From: Alphaproteobacteria bacterium
GTDB lineage: Bacteria > Pseudomonadota > Alphaproteobacteria > UBA828
Length of the DNA: 5,025 bases
Assembly (NCBI GenBank): GCA_030604165.1
Contig: JAUVWK010000236.1
Location: 1-5,025, forward strand
Direction of reading: 5' to 3'
Part shown: positions 1-5,025 of the stretch, one piece after another
How the letters are laid out: each line of letters opens with the position of its first letter
Position numbering within the stretch: the stretch's first letter is position 1
The notes under the pieces: generated by a model
What the model saw: only the letters and a program-made list of their open reading frames with translations
Database searches by the model: none
Told to the model about the DNA's origin: nothing
Program-made: the position numbers and the translations under genes

Positions 1-206
1 CCGCCCCACTCGCCGACATTGACCGTGGCCCCGCCCGCGTCGAACGGCTGGCCGTCCCAATGAACGTCCTGCGACCAGGCGTGGTTGATGTTGAACAGGC
101 CGAACTTGGTGGACGCGGCAACGGCGCCGGCCGCGACCGTCCCCTTCAGCACGTCGCGCCGGCTTACCGGTGCGCGGCTCTTCTTGGTCCCTTTGTCCTT
201 TCTCAT
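1..206 (-). CDS. Tat-exported protein, probable ABC transporter periplasmic solute-binding protein (5' end only)
   Basis: Only the first 68 codons are present; the gene continues past the left edge. I translated it by hand. The ATG at 206-204 is preceded in frame by a TAG two codons upstream and by a consensus ribosome binding site seven bases away, so the start is firm. The N-terminus is basic (MRKDKGTKKSRAPV), followed by SRRDVLKG (residues 15-22), which matches the twin-arginine pattern S-R-R-x-x-L-K. A small-residue hydrophobic stretch (TVAAGAVAAS) and a plausible cleavage zone near residues 43-46 (AWSQ) follow. It would therefore be exported folded to the periplasm. Lying directly after two ABC permease genes in the same operon, it is most likely the binding protein that delivers the substrate to them. 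No ligand-binding domain is visible in this fragment, so the role rests on context; another Tat-exported protein is possible. Confidence 0.82.
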   Translation of the reverse strand, partial: MRKDKGTKKSRAPVSRRDVLKGTVAAGAVAASTKFGLFNINHAWSQDVHWDGQPFDAGGATVNVGEWG

Positions 207-213
207 AACCTAG

Positions 214-220
214 CCTCCTT
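214..220 (-). promoter_or_regulatory. Consensus ribosome binding site of the binding-protein gene
   Basis: On the minus strand this reads AAGGAGG, seven bases before the ATG at 206. It is the strongest Shine-Dalgarno sequence in the window. A stronger site than those of the permeases fits the higher amount of binding protein usually needed relative to membrane subunits; that link is inference. Confidence 0.8.
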
Positions 221-247
221 TTTTCATCCTTTGTGGTTGCAACGACC

Positions 248-1129
248 TTAAGAGAACTTGATGCCGGCGAAGCGCCGGATATTGATCAGCCGCGAGGTGA
301 TCAGCACCGAGATCACCACGAGCGCGATGGCGAAGATGCCGGCGGCGGCTGCGGTCGGCTCGAAGGTGTAGCGCAGCGAGATGTAGAGCGCGATCGGCAG
401 CGGCGTGTAGTTCGGCGTGCTCAGAAACAGCGAGACGTCGAACTGCCCGAACGAGACGATGAAGGCGAAAATGGCGCCGGCCGCCACGCCGGGCCCGATA
501 TTGGGCAGTGTGACCTTGCGGAACGCCTTCCACGGCCCGGCGCCGAGGCTGCGCGCCGCCTCCTCGAGCGTGACGTCGAAGTTGAACAGCGCGGCCGAGA
601 CCGTGCCGATCACATAGGGACAGGTGACCAGCACGTGGCCGATGATGAGCCCCGGCATGGTGCGCGCGAGGCCCCAGCCGCTCGAGATGTAAAACACATA
701 GAGCGCGAGGCCGAGCACGATGCCCGGCAGGATCAGCGGCGAGAGAAAATAAGCGCGCAAGAGATTGCGGCCCGGGAAGGCGACGCGGGTCAGGAGGATC
801 GCCGCCATGGTGCCGATCACCGTCGAGATCACCATGGTGACGACGGCGAGCCACAGGCTGAACACATAGGCGTCGAGGAAGGCGCTGGATTCGAAGAACG
901 CGAAGATCCAGCGCAAGCTCAGCCCCTCGGGCGGGAAGGTCAGGTGGTCGCCCGAATTGAGCCCGGCGAGCACGACGATCACCACCGGCAGCAGGAGCAC
1001 GACAAAGGCGATCCAGGCGCCGACCTTGAAGGGCCAGCCGATGCGCTCCTCCTCTCTGTCCGGCTCGGCCTCCGGGTCGCGCCGGCGACGGAAGAGGGAG
1101 AAGGAGCGGCGTTCCATGGTTTCGGCCAT
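248..1129 (-). CDS. ABC transporter permease, spermidine/putrescine (PotC-like) type
   Basis: This 293-residue inner-membrane protein is the second transmembrane subunit of a type I importer. The N-terminus (residues 1-33) is charged and cytoplasmic, with an RRRR run followed by an acidic stretch. About six hydrophobic segments follow, near 36-57, 86-113, 122-146, 158-181, 212-235 and 258-282. The cytoplasmic EAA loop that docks with the ATPase is clear: EAARSLGA from E190, G196, then TLP to P209. The ATG at 1129 follows the stop of the preceding permease by three bases and has AGGG (1138-1141) eight bases upstream. An internal ATG at codon 5 is the only close alternative. The size and architecture match PotC-like permeases. 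The pair should form a heterodimer with the product of 1133-2050. The family also includes importers for compounds other than polyamines, so the substrate is not determined. Confidence 0.93.
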   Translation of the reverse strand: MAETMERRSFSLFRRRRDPEAEPDREEERIGWPFKVGAWIAFVVLLLPVVIVVLAGLNSGDHLTFPPEGLSLRWIFAFFESSAFLDAYVFSLWLAVVTMVISTVIGTMAAILLTRVAFPGRNLLRAYFLSPLILPGIVLGLALYVFYISSGWGLARTMPGLIIGHVLVTCPYVIGTVSAALFNFDVTLEEAARSLGAGPWKAFRKVTLPNIGPGVAAGAIFAFIVSFGQFDVSLFLSTPNYTPLPIALYISLRYTFEPTAAAAGIFAIALVVISVLITSRLINIRRFAGIKFS

Positions 1130-1132
1130 GGC

Positions 1133-2050
1133 TTAGGCCCTGCCGCCCGCGGTGCGTGCCGCGAAGCGTTGATAGACGTAGACCGCGATCATGGAGGTGA
1201 AGAAGAGCACGACCGCGATGGTCGCGCCGAACTGCCATTTTCCCATCTCGGCGATCTGCTGATAGATGTGGATCGGCATGACCAGCACTTTCCAGCCGCC
1301 CATCAGCGCGGGCACCACATAGGACGAGATCGAAATGGCGAAGACCAAGAGCGTGCCGGCCAGGATTCCGGGCATGCTGAGCGGAAAGGTGATGCGCCAA
1401 AAGGTGGTCCAGCGAGTGGCGCCCAGGCTGCGCGCCGCCTCTACGAGCGAGGGATGGATGCCGCGTATGATGCCGATCAGCGAGAGCACCATGAACGGCA
1501 GGGTGAACTGCACCAGCCCGACGACGACGCCGAAAAAGTTGTACATCAGCGGCAGCGGCCGATCCTTGACCAAGCCGACCGAGCGCAAGACGCCGTTGAT
1601 CAGGCCGTTGTCGCCCATCAGCACCATCAGGCCGAACAGCCGGATCACCATGTCGAGCTGCATCGCGGAGAGCACCAGGATCATGTAGAAGGTGTTGCGG
1701 CCCGGGTGATTAGTCTTGGCGATGAAATAGGCGAGCGGATAACCCAGCGCGAGCGTACACACCGAAACCAGCGCGGCGAGCCCGATCGAGCGCAGCGCCG
1801 CCTGGTAATAAAGCGAGCGGCTGAAGAAGCGAATGTAGTTCTTCAGCGTGAAGTCCCACTGCACGTCGACAATGCCCGCGACCGGTTTGTCGAGCGAGAT
1901 TAGGAACAGCGAGACGACGGGAACGATAAAGAAAATCAGAAAAAAGACGAACGCCGGCAGCACCAACCACCAGACGCGGTTGCCGCCGAGGAATTCCCTC
2001 AGGTCGCTCCCCCAGCTCCTGACGTATGCCTGTTCAGCGACGACGGACAC
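1133..2050 (-). CDS. ABC transporter permease, spermidine/putrescine (PotB-like) type
   Basis: This 305-residue protein is the first membrane subunit of the importer. A short cytoplasmic N-terminus leads into a strongly hydrophobic segment at about 27-52, a periplasmic loop with WDFTLKNYIRFF (65-76) typical of PotB-like permeases, and further membrane segments near 84-112, 120-142, 168-195, 228-250 and 275-295. The EAA loop is complete: EAARSLGA from E204, G210, I220 and FPL around P223, followed by PGI. The start is GTG at 2050-2048; an in-frame TAG lies three codons upstream (2057-2059), so no longer start exists. The stop codon is followed by GCC and then the ATG of the next permease, in the same frame. 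It lies 76 bases after the DUF917 gene. The family assignment is firm, the transported solute is not. Confidence 0.93.
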   Translation of the reverse strand: MSVVAEQAYVRSWGSDLREFLGGNRVWWLVLPAFVFFLIFFIVPVVSLFLISLDKPVAGIVDVQWDFTLKNYIRFFSRSLYYQAALRSIGLAALVSVCTLALGYPLAYFIAKTNHPGRNTFYMILVLSAMQLDMVIRLFGLMVLMGDNGLINGVLRSVGLVKDRPLPLMYNFFGVVVGLVQFTLPFMVLSLIGIIRGIHPSLVEAARSLGATRWTTFWRITFPLSMPGILAGTLLVFAISISSYVVPALMGGWKVLVMPIHIYQQIAEMGKWQFGATIAVVLFFTSMIAVYVYQRFAARTAGGRA

Positions 2051-2060
2051 GACAGCCTAT

Positions 2061-2065
2061 CTCCC
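2061..2065 (-). promoter_or_regulatory. Ribosome binding site supporting the GTG start of the PotB-like permease
   Basis: The minus strand reads GGGAG here, ten bases before the GTG at 2050. No ATG is available between the upstream in-frame stop and this codon, so the site supports GTG initiation. The slightly long spacing and non-ATG start suggest moderate translation. Confidence 0.55.
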
Positions 2066-2082
2066 GTCTAACCTGTGACCGT

Positions 2083-2103
2083 TATCTTGGCATATCTTGC
2101 CAA
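2083..2103. repeat. Tandem 10-base repeat that also forms an inverted repeat, in the gap before the permease genes
   Basis: On the plus strand TATCTTGGCA (2083-2092) is followed directly by TATCTTGCCA (2093-2102), differing at one base. The same bases give a perfect inverted repeat, TTGGCA (2087-2092) and TGCCAA (2098-2103), with a five-base loop. In the operon transcript this could fold into a small hairpin between the catabolic genes and the transporter genes. No run of T follows on the minus strand, so it is not a standard intrinsic terminator. It could be an operator, an RNA-processing or stability element, or chance. Confidence 0.45.
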
Positions 2104-2126
2104 ACTCCGTGCCGCGCCCGGCCGCC

Positions 2127-3218
2127 TCAAGCGAGCTCTTCCAGCGGCTTGAACTCATCGTCGAGCCGGAAGGCCTGCGGCCCAAACACGGCAAGCGCCT
2201 CAGGCGTTCGCATCACGGGCGCGGCAGCGACGCCGATCACCTTGATGCGATTGCCGTATTTTAGATTTTCCGTGGTGATCGGCTCAGCCGTCTCCCGATC
2301 CAGCGCGCAGATCAGATCGGGCACCGTCGCCACCATGCGGCCATCGTGCTTGGCCACCAGATATTCGTTCTGGAAAGTGACCTCGAGCGTGCCGGAGCTG
2401 CCTTCGATGCCCTCGAGCTGCACGCGGCCGACCGTGAAGCCGCGTTTCGTCTCGCGCAACACGTCGGTGACCTTGCCCTCGAACAAAAGCGTGCTGTAGC
2501 GCGGCTCCCGTGCCTTGCCGAAATAATCGAGCAGCGCCTGGCACGGATCGACATGGCGCTCGCGCGCCTCGCGCACGGTGCGGCCGATATCGAGCGCCAG
2601 CGTCAGCGTGTGGCGCACGGCGGTGTCCTTGATCTGCCGCCCGGTCATGGGATAGGCCGCAGTCTGGCAGATGCCGCCCATGCGCACGCAAACGGCGCGC
2701 GCCAGCCACTCGGCGGTCTGCGCGTCCCGCGCCTCAAAAACCACGGTGTTGTTGTAGTCGTCCACGGTCACCACCGGGCAGATGTTCACGCCATAGACGT
2801 TGAAGGTGACCATCTGCAGCTCGGGAAACGCCCGGCCCATGCCGTCGGCGTCGATCACCGGCAAGCCGGTCAACGCGCCCACGATCAAGGGCAGCGTGGC
2901 GTTGACCCCGCCGGCCTCGCACAGCAGCACCGCGTCAAAGGTCCGGCCCAAGATTTCCTCGGCCTTGCGCAAGGCGGTAATCGTCGCCTCGCCATTGGGA
3001 ATTTTTTCGACGAAGACAGTGGGCGCGCCCATCGAGAAGACGGTCACGGCGAAGATGTCGTCGGCGATGTCGTCGGGGTCGAGGATGGTGATCTCGGCGC
3101 CCTTGCGCAGCTCCTGGTCGAGCATCAGGCGGCCGACATAGGGATCGCCGCCGCCGCCGGTGCCCAAAATGGCGGCGCCGCGGATGAAATCGCGCAGATT
3201 GCCGCGGTCGATGTTCAT
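2127..3218 (-). CDS. DUF917 family protein (HyuA partner; family also called S-methyl thiohydantoin desulfurase)
   Basis: The protein has 363 residues, the usual DUF917 length. The N-terminus has the family's glycine-rich motif, GTGGGGDP (19-26). EAGGVNA (101-107), PVIDADGMGRAFPE (120-133) and PMTGRQIK (190-197) follow. The C-terminal part ends with GNRIKVIGVAAAPVMRTPEA and a GPQAF segment (346-350), as expected for the family. No signal peptide or membrane segment is seen, so it is cytoplasmic. The ATG at 3218 overlaps the stop of the HyuA gene (ATGA) and has GGGGAGG seven bases upstream; the same frame is open further upstream, but that part is an arginine-rich antiframe reading of hyuA. 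DUF917 genes are commonly found next to hydantoinase/oxoprolinase genes. To my recollection Pfam now names the domain after an S-methyl thiohydantoin desulfurase. The reaction in this locus is inferred only as acting on a related cyclic compound. Confidence 0.92.
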   Translation of the reverse strand: MNIDRGNLRDFIRGAAILGTGGGGDPYVGRLMLDQELRKGAEITILDPDDIADDIFAVTVFSMGAPTVFVEKIPNGEATITALRKAEEILGRTFDAVLLCEAGGVNATLPLIVGALTGLPVIDADGMGRAFPELQMVTFNVYGVNICPVVTVDDYNNTVVFEARDAQTAEWLARAVCVRMGGICQTAAYPMTGRQIKDTAVRHTLTLALDIGRTVREARERHVDPCQALLDYFGKAREPRYSTLLFEGKVTDVLRETKRGFTVGRVQLEGIEGSSGTLEVTFQNEYLVAKHDGRMVATVPDLICALDRETAEPITTENLKYGNRIKVIGVAAAPVMRTPEALAVFGPQAFRLDDEFKPLEELA

Positions 3219-4807
3219 GGCCCGGCCTCCCCGCCATCTATCGCCAGGTCGGCCATGGCCCGATCGGCAATCGACAGGTCGCCGATGGCCTTGACACGCA
3301 GCCGCACGGCGCCGGCCGGCATGTAGGTCAGCGGCAATTCCTCGATCTCGATGATCTGCACGCTGTCCGGCAGCGCCCCCGCCTGCACCGCGCGGTCGGT
3401 GGCCTCGCCCTTGGCCTGGGCCAGGGAGGCGTCGCGGCCGTCCGTTTCGTAGGAGAAAATTCGATCGATCTCGCCGCCCACCTGGGCCATGCCGGCGCCG
3501 ATGGCATTCGCCACCGATGAGCGCTCCGGCACCTGCACCTCGGAGGCGCCGTGCAGCGGGCGCGTGATCAGCACGCTGCCGCCGCCCACCAGAACGACCG
3601 GCGCATCCTCGACGCTCGTCTTGACGCGATCGATGGCCTCCTCGACGAGCCGGTGGACCTCGTCCATGCCGCGCTCGACGAGCGTGGCGCCGAGATGCGC
3701 CACCCGGCTCTTGTCGCCGATATCGGCCGCGCCCGCGGCAACGGCGATGTCGGTCGCGGTCAGCGTATCGCCGCCGAACACGAGCGCCTTTTCGGTCAGC
3801 TCGAAGCCGACCGATTCCGGGCCCACCGTGAGGGGCGCGTCGTCGCGAACCAAACTGCCGCCGCCGAGCCCGATCGAGAGAATGTCGGGCATGCGAAAAT
3901 TTGTGCGCACCCCGCCGATGTCGACCGAGACCGCGGATTCTCTTGGAAAGCCGTGGACCAGCACGCCCACATCGGTGGTGGTGCCGCCGACATCGACGAC
4001 GATCGCCTCGCCGCAGCCCGAAAGAAACGCCGCGCCGCGCATGCTGTTGGTCGGGCCCGAGGCAAAGGTCAGCACGGGATAGCGCTCGACATAGTCCGCG
4101 CTCATCAGCGTGCCGTCGTTTTGGCTGATGAAGAACGGCGCGTCGATGCGCAATTCCTTGAGCGCCTCGCGGAACGAGCCGACCACGAGTTTGGACAGCG
4201 CCACCAGCGAGGCGTTCATGATCGTCGCGTTCTCGCGCTCGATCAGCCCGACCCGGCCGATGTCGCTGGAGAGGGTCACATCGACGTCGGCGAGCTCGTT
4301 GCGCACGATCTCGGCCGCGCGCTCCTCCATGGCGCGGTTGATCGGCGAGAACACGCACGAGATGGCGACCGAGCGCAGGCCCTTGCGTTTGATATCGCGC
4401 GCCGCCTCGAGCACCTCGTTCTCGCCGAGCGGTGCGATTTCGCGACCGTCAAACTCATAGCCGCCAGGCACCAGATAGACGTGGCTACCGACCGCGCTCG
4501 CCAGCCGGTCGGGAAAATCGAGCAGCGGCTGCACGCTGGTGGTGGCCGGAAGAGCGGCGCGAATCACCCCCACTTCCACCAACCGCTTACCTTCGACGAA
4601 GGCGTTGGTAAATTGGGTCGTGCCGATCATCACGCTCTCGATCTCGCCGGCCATGGCGCCGGAGTCTTCGAGCACGGTGCGGATCGCCCGCACGATCCCC
4701 GTGCCGACATCCGCCGTCGTCGGCGATTTGAACGAGGCCAGCACGCGCTTGCCGTCCATCAACACCGCGTCCGTGTTGGTGCCACCGACGTCAACGCCTA
4801 TGCGCAT
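3215..4807 (-). CDS. hyuA: Hydantoinase/oxoprolinase family protein, short HyuA type
   Basis: This 530-residue cytoplasmic protein belongs to the ATP-dependent hydantoinase/5-oxoprolinase family with an ASKHA (actin-like) fold. The first phosphate-binding motif is at the very N-terminus (DVGGTNTD, 6-13). GTTQFTNA (62-69), the REN/NAS region (191-200), SQNDGTLM (228-235) and FASGPTNSMRGAA (248-260) follow. The second phosphate motif is VDVGGTTTDVGV (271-282). GLGGGSLV (313-320) and the adenosine-type motif VGGGSVLI (407-414) complete the site. Family members use ATP to open or activate cyclic amides. It is shorter than the roughly 680-700 residues of classical HyuA and has no HyuB beside it; the short form next to DUF917 looks like a distinct subfamily rather than a truncation, since the end is orderly and coupled to the next gene. 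The ATG at 4807 follows an in-frame TGA (4811-4813) and has GAGAGG (4815-4820) upstream. The symbol denotes the family; the substrate is unknown. Confidence 0.92.
   Translation of the reverse strand: MRIGVDVGGTNTDAVLMDGKRVLASFKSPTTADVGTGIVRAIRTVLEDSGAMAGEIESVMIGTTQFTNAFVEGKRLVEVGVIRAALPATTSVQPLLDFPDRLASAVGSHVYLVPGGYEFDGREIAPLGENEVLEAARDIKRKGLRSVAISCVFSPINRAMEERAAEIVRNELADVDVTLSSDIGRVGLIERENATIMNASLVALSKLVVGSFREALKELRIDAPFFISQNDGTLMSADYVERYPVLTFASGPTNSMRGAAFLSGCGEAIVVDVGGTTTDVGVLVHGFPRESAVSVDIGGVRTNFRMPDILSIGLGGGSLVRDDAPLTVGPESVGFELTEKALVFGGDTLTATDIAVAAGAADIGDKSRVAHLGATLVERGMDEVHRLVEEAIDRVKTSVEDAPVVLVGGGSVLITRPLHGASEVQVPERSSVANAIGAGMAQVGGEIDRIFSYETDGRDASLAQAKGEATDRAVQAGALPDSVQIIEIEELPLTYMPAGAVRLRVKAIGDLSIADRAMADLAIDGGEAGP
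3226..3232 (-). promoter_or_regulatory. Ribosome binding site of the DUF917 gene, inside the end of hyuA
   Basis: The minus strand reads GGGGAGG, seven bases before the ATG at 3218 and within the last codons of the HyuA gene. Together with the ATGA stop/start overlap it points to translational coupling of the two enzymes. It also decides the start, because the open frame runs a further 380 codons upstream without a real protein. Confidence 0.75.
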
Positions 4808-4881
4808 CCTTCATCCTCTCCCAGCGGGGCCGGCCATTCGACAAGGATAACCGGACACCATGGCTCGCCAATCCCGGCAAC

Positions 4882-4910
4882 GGATAGGTCGGAAAGATTA
4901 TGGGATAGGG
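4882..4910. repeat. Direct GGATAGG repeats, 21 bases apart, in the operon leader
   Basis: GGATAGG occurs at 4882-4888 and again at 4903-4909 on the plus strand, a spacing of 21 bases (two helical turns). A weaker copy, GGATAA, starts at 4845. They lie between the promoter candidate and hyuA, where a regulator could act as a roadblock. Short repeats of this size can arise by chance. Confidence 0.3.
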
Positions 4911-4927
4911 TCCGGCCGACCCCGGAC
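4910..4927. repeat. Inverted repeat in the operon leader
   Basis: GTCCGG (4910-4915) and CCGGAC (4922-4927) are perfect inverted copies with a six-base spacer. If transcription starts near 4959, the leader RNA would carry this GC-rich hairpin about 100 bases before the hyuA start codon. No T-run follows on the minus strand, so it does not look like a terminator. An operator or a leader structure are both possible. Confidence 0.35.
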
Positions 4928-4958
4928 GCCATTATCGGCACCATTCCGGATCGTTTTC

Positions 4959-5000
4959 AGTCGTTATTATATATTTTGTTTCAAATAGTTAAAAGTCGTT
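4959..5000. repeat. AGTCGTT direct repeats flanking the promoter candidate
   Basis: AGTCGTT occurs at 4959-4965 and 4994-5000 on the plus strand (AACGACT on the minus strand), 35 bases apart, just outside the -10 and -35 candidates. A partial copy (ATCGTT) starts at 4950. The placement suggests binding sites for a transcription factor at the promoter, but no known motif is recognised. Confidence 0.35.
4966..4994 (-). promoter_or_regulatory. Candidate sigma-70-type promoter for the operon
   Basis: On the minus strand a perfect TATAAT (4966-4971) is preceded, 17 bases upstream, by TTTTAA (4989-4994), a weak -35 match. The region from about 4945 to 5005 is clearly AT-rich compared with the rest of the window, as expected for an intergenic promoter. 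Transcription would start near 4959, giving an untranslated leader of about 150 bases before hyuA. The rest of the stretch 4808-5025 holds no supported gene; the last bases (beyond about 5003) could include the end of an upstream gene, which cannot be decided here. Confidence 0.45.
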
Positions 5001-5025
5001 GTTCATCTCGATTCATAGGCGAGCG

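Noticed and set aside
210..1400. A 396-codon minus-strand frame overlapping the two permeases
   Set aside because: It is an R/H/A-rich shadow in another frame of the real permease genes, whose EAA loops and membrane segments are intact.
233..1903. A 556-codon open frame on the plus strand opposite both permease genes
   Set aside because: Its translation is dominated by E, R, D, H, Q and G with no recognisable domain, and it is antisense to two clear permease genes. High GC makes long antisense frames common.
2083..2103. Intrinsic terminator between the DUF917 and permease genes
   Set aside because: The hairpin is AT/GC mixed with only six base pairs and is not followed by a U-tract on the transcribed strand.
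2346..3326. A 326-codon plus-strand frame opposite the DUF917 gene
   Set aside because: Antisense to a well-supported family member, with no recognisable motifs and no convincing ribosome binding site.
3219..4358. A 380-codon upstream extension of the DUF917 frame, suggesting a fusion protein
   Set aside because: The extension is an arginine-rich out-of-frame reading of the HyuA gene. The DUF917 family begins at the ATG at 3218, which has a good ribosome binding site.
4791..4814. A 7-codon frame on the minus strand starting at 4814 and overlapping the hyuA start
   Set aside because: It is out of frame with hyuA, its ATG directly abuts the GAGAGG site that serves the ATG at 4807, and it is too short to support as a leader peptide.
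4981..5016. An 11-codon minus-strand frame (MNRDEQRLLTI) upstream of the promoter candidate, or the tail of an upstream gene
   Set aside because: It sits at the window edge, overlaps the -35 region, and all three frames end within 45 bases, so neither reading can be supported.

Overview
The window is high-GC DNA with one gene direction. All genes lie on the minus strand and read from right to left as one closely packed operon. High GC, consensus Shine-Dalgarno sequences and a twin-arginine signal on a binding protein fit a proteobacterium, most likely an alphaproteobacterium. That placement is inference, because no marker gene is present.

Layout in transcription order: (a) 4808-5025 holds no supported gene. 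It is a leader with an AT-rich promoter candidate (about 4966-4994), a short repeat flanking that promoter, an inverted repeat and GGATAGG repeats. (b) 3215-4807 encodes a short (530 aa) HyuA-type hydantoinase/oxoprolinase with ASKHA-fold nucleotide-binding motifs. (c) 2127-3218 encodes a DUF917 protein (363 aa) whose start overlaps the hyuA stop by 4 bases (ATGA). (d) 2051-2126 is a 76-base gap with a tandem 10-base repeat that also forms an inverted repeat. (e) 1133-2050 and 248-1129 encode the two membrane subunits of a spermidine/putrescine-type ABC importer, separated by only 3 bases and in the same reading frame. (f) 1-206 is the first 68 codons of a protein with a Tat signal, by position and signal most likely the periplasmic binding protein of that importer, running off the left edge.

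Together the genes look like an uptake-and-catabolism unit. The importer would bring in a small, probably nitrogen-containing solute. The HyuA/DUF917 pair would open or process a cyclic amide (hydantoin, oxoproline or thiohydantoin-like) inside the cell. The exact substrate cannot be read from the sequence. The importer ATPase is not in the window and would be expected just beyond the left edge. The most interesting aspect is the pairing of a poorly characterised enzyme couple with a dedicated polyamine-type transporter. Nothing here amounts to a clearly new system.
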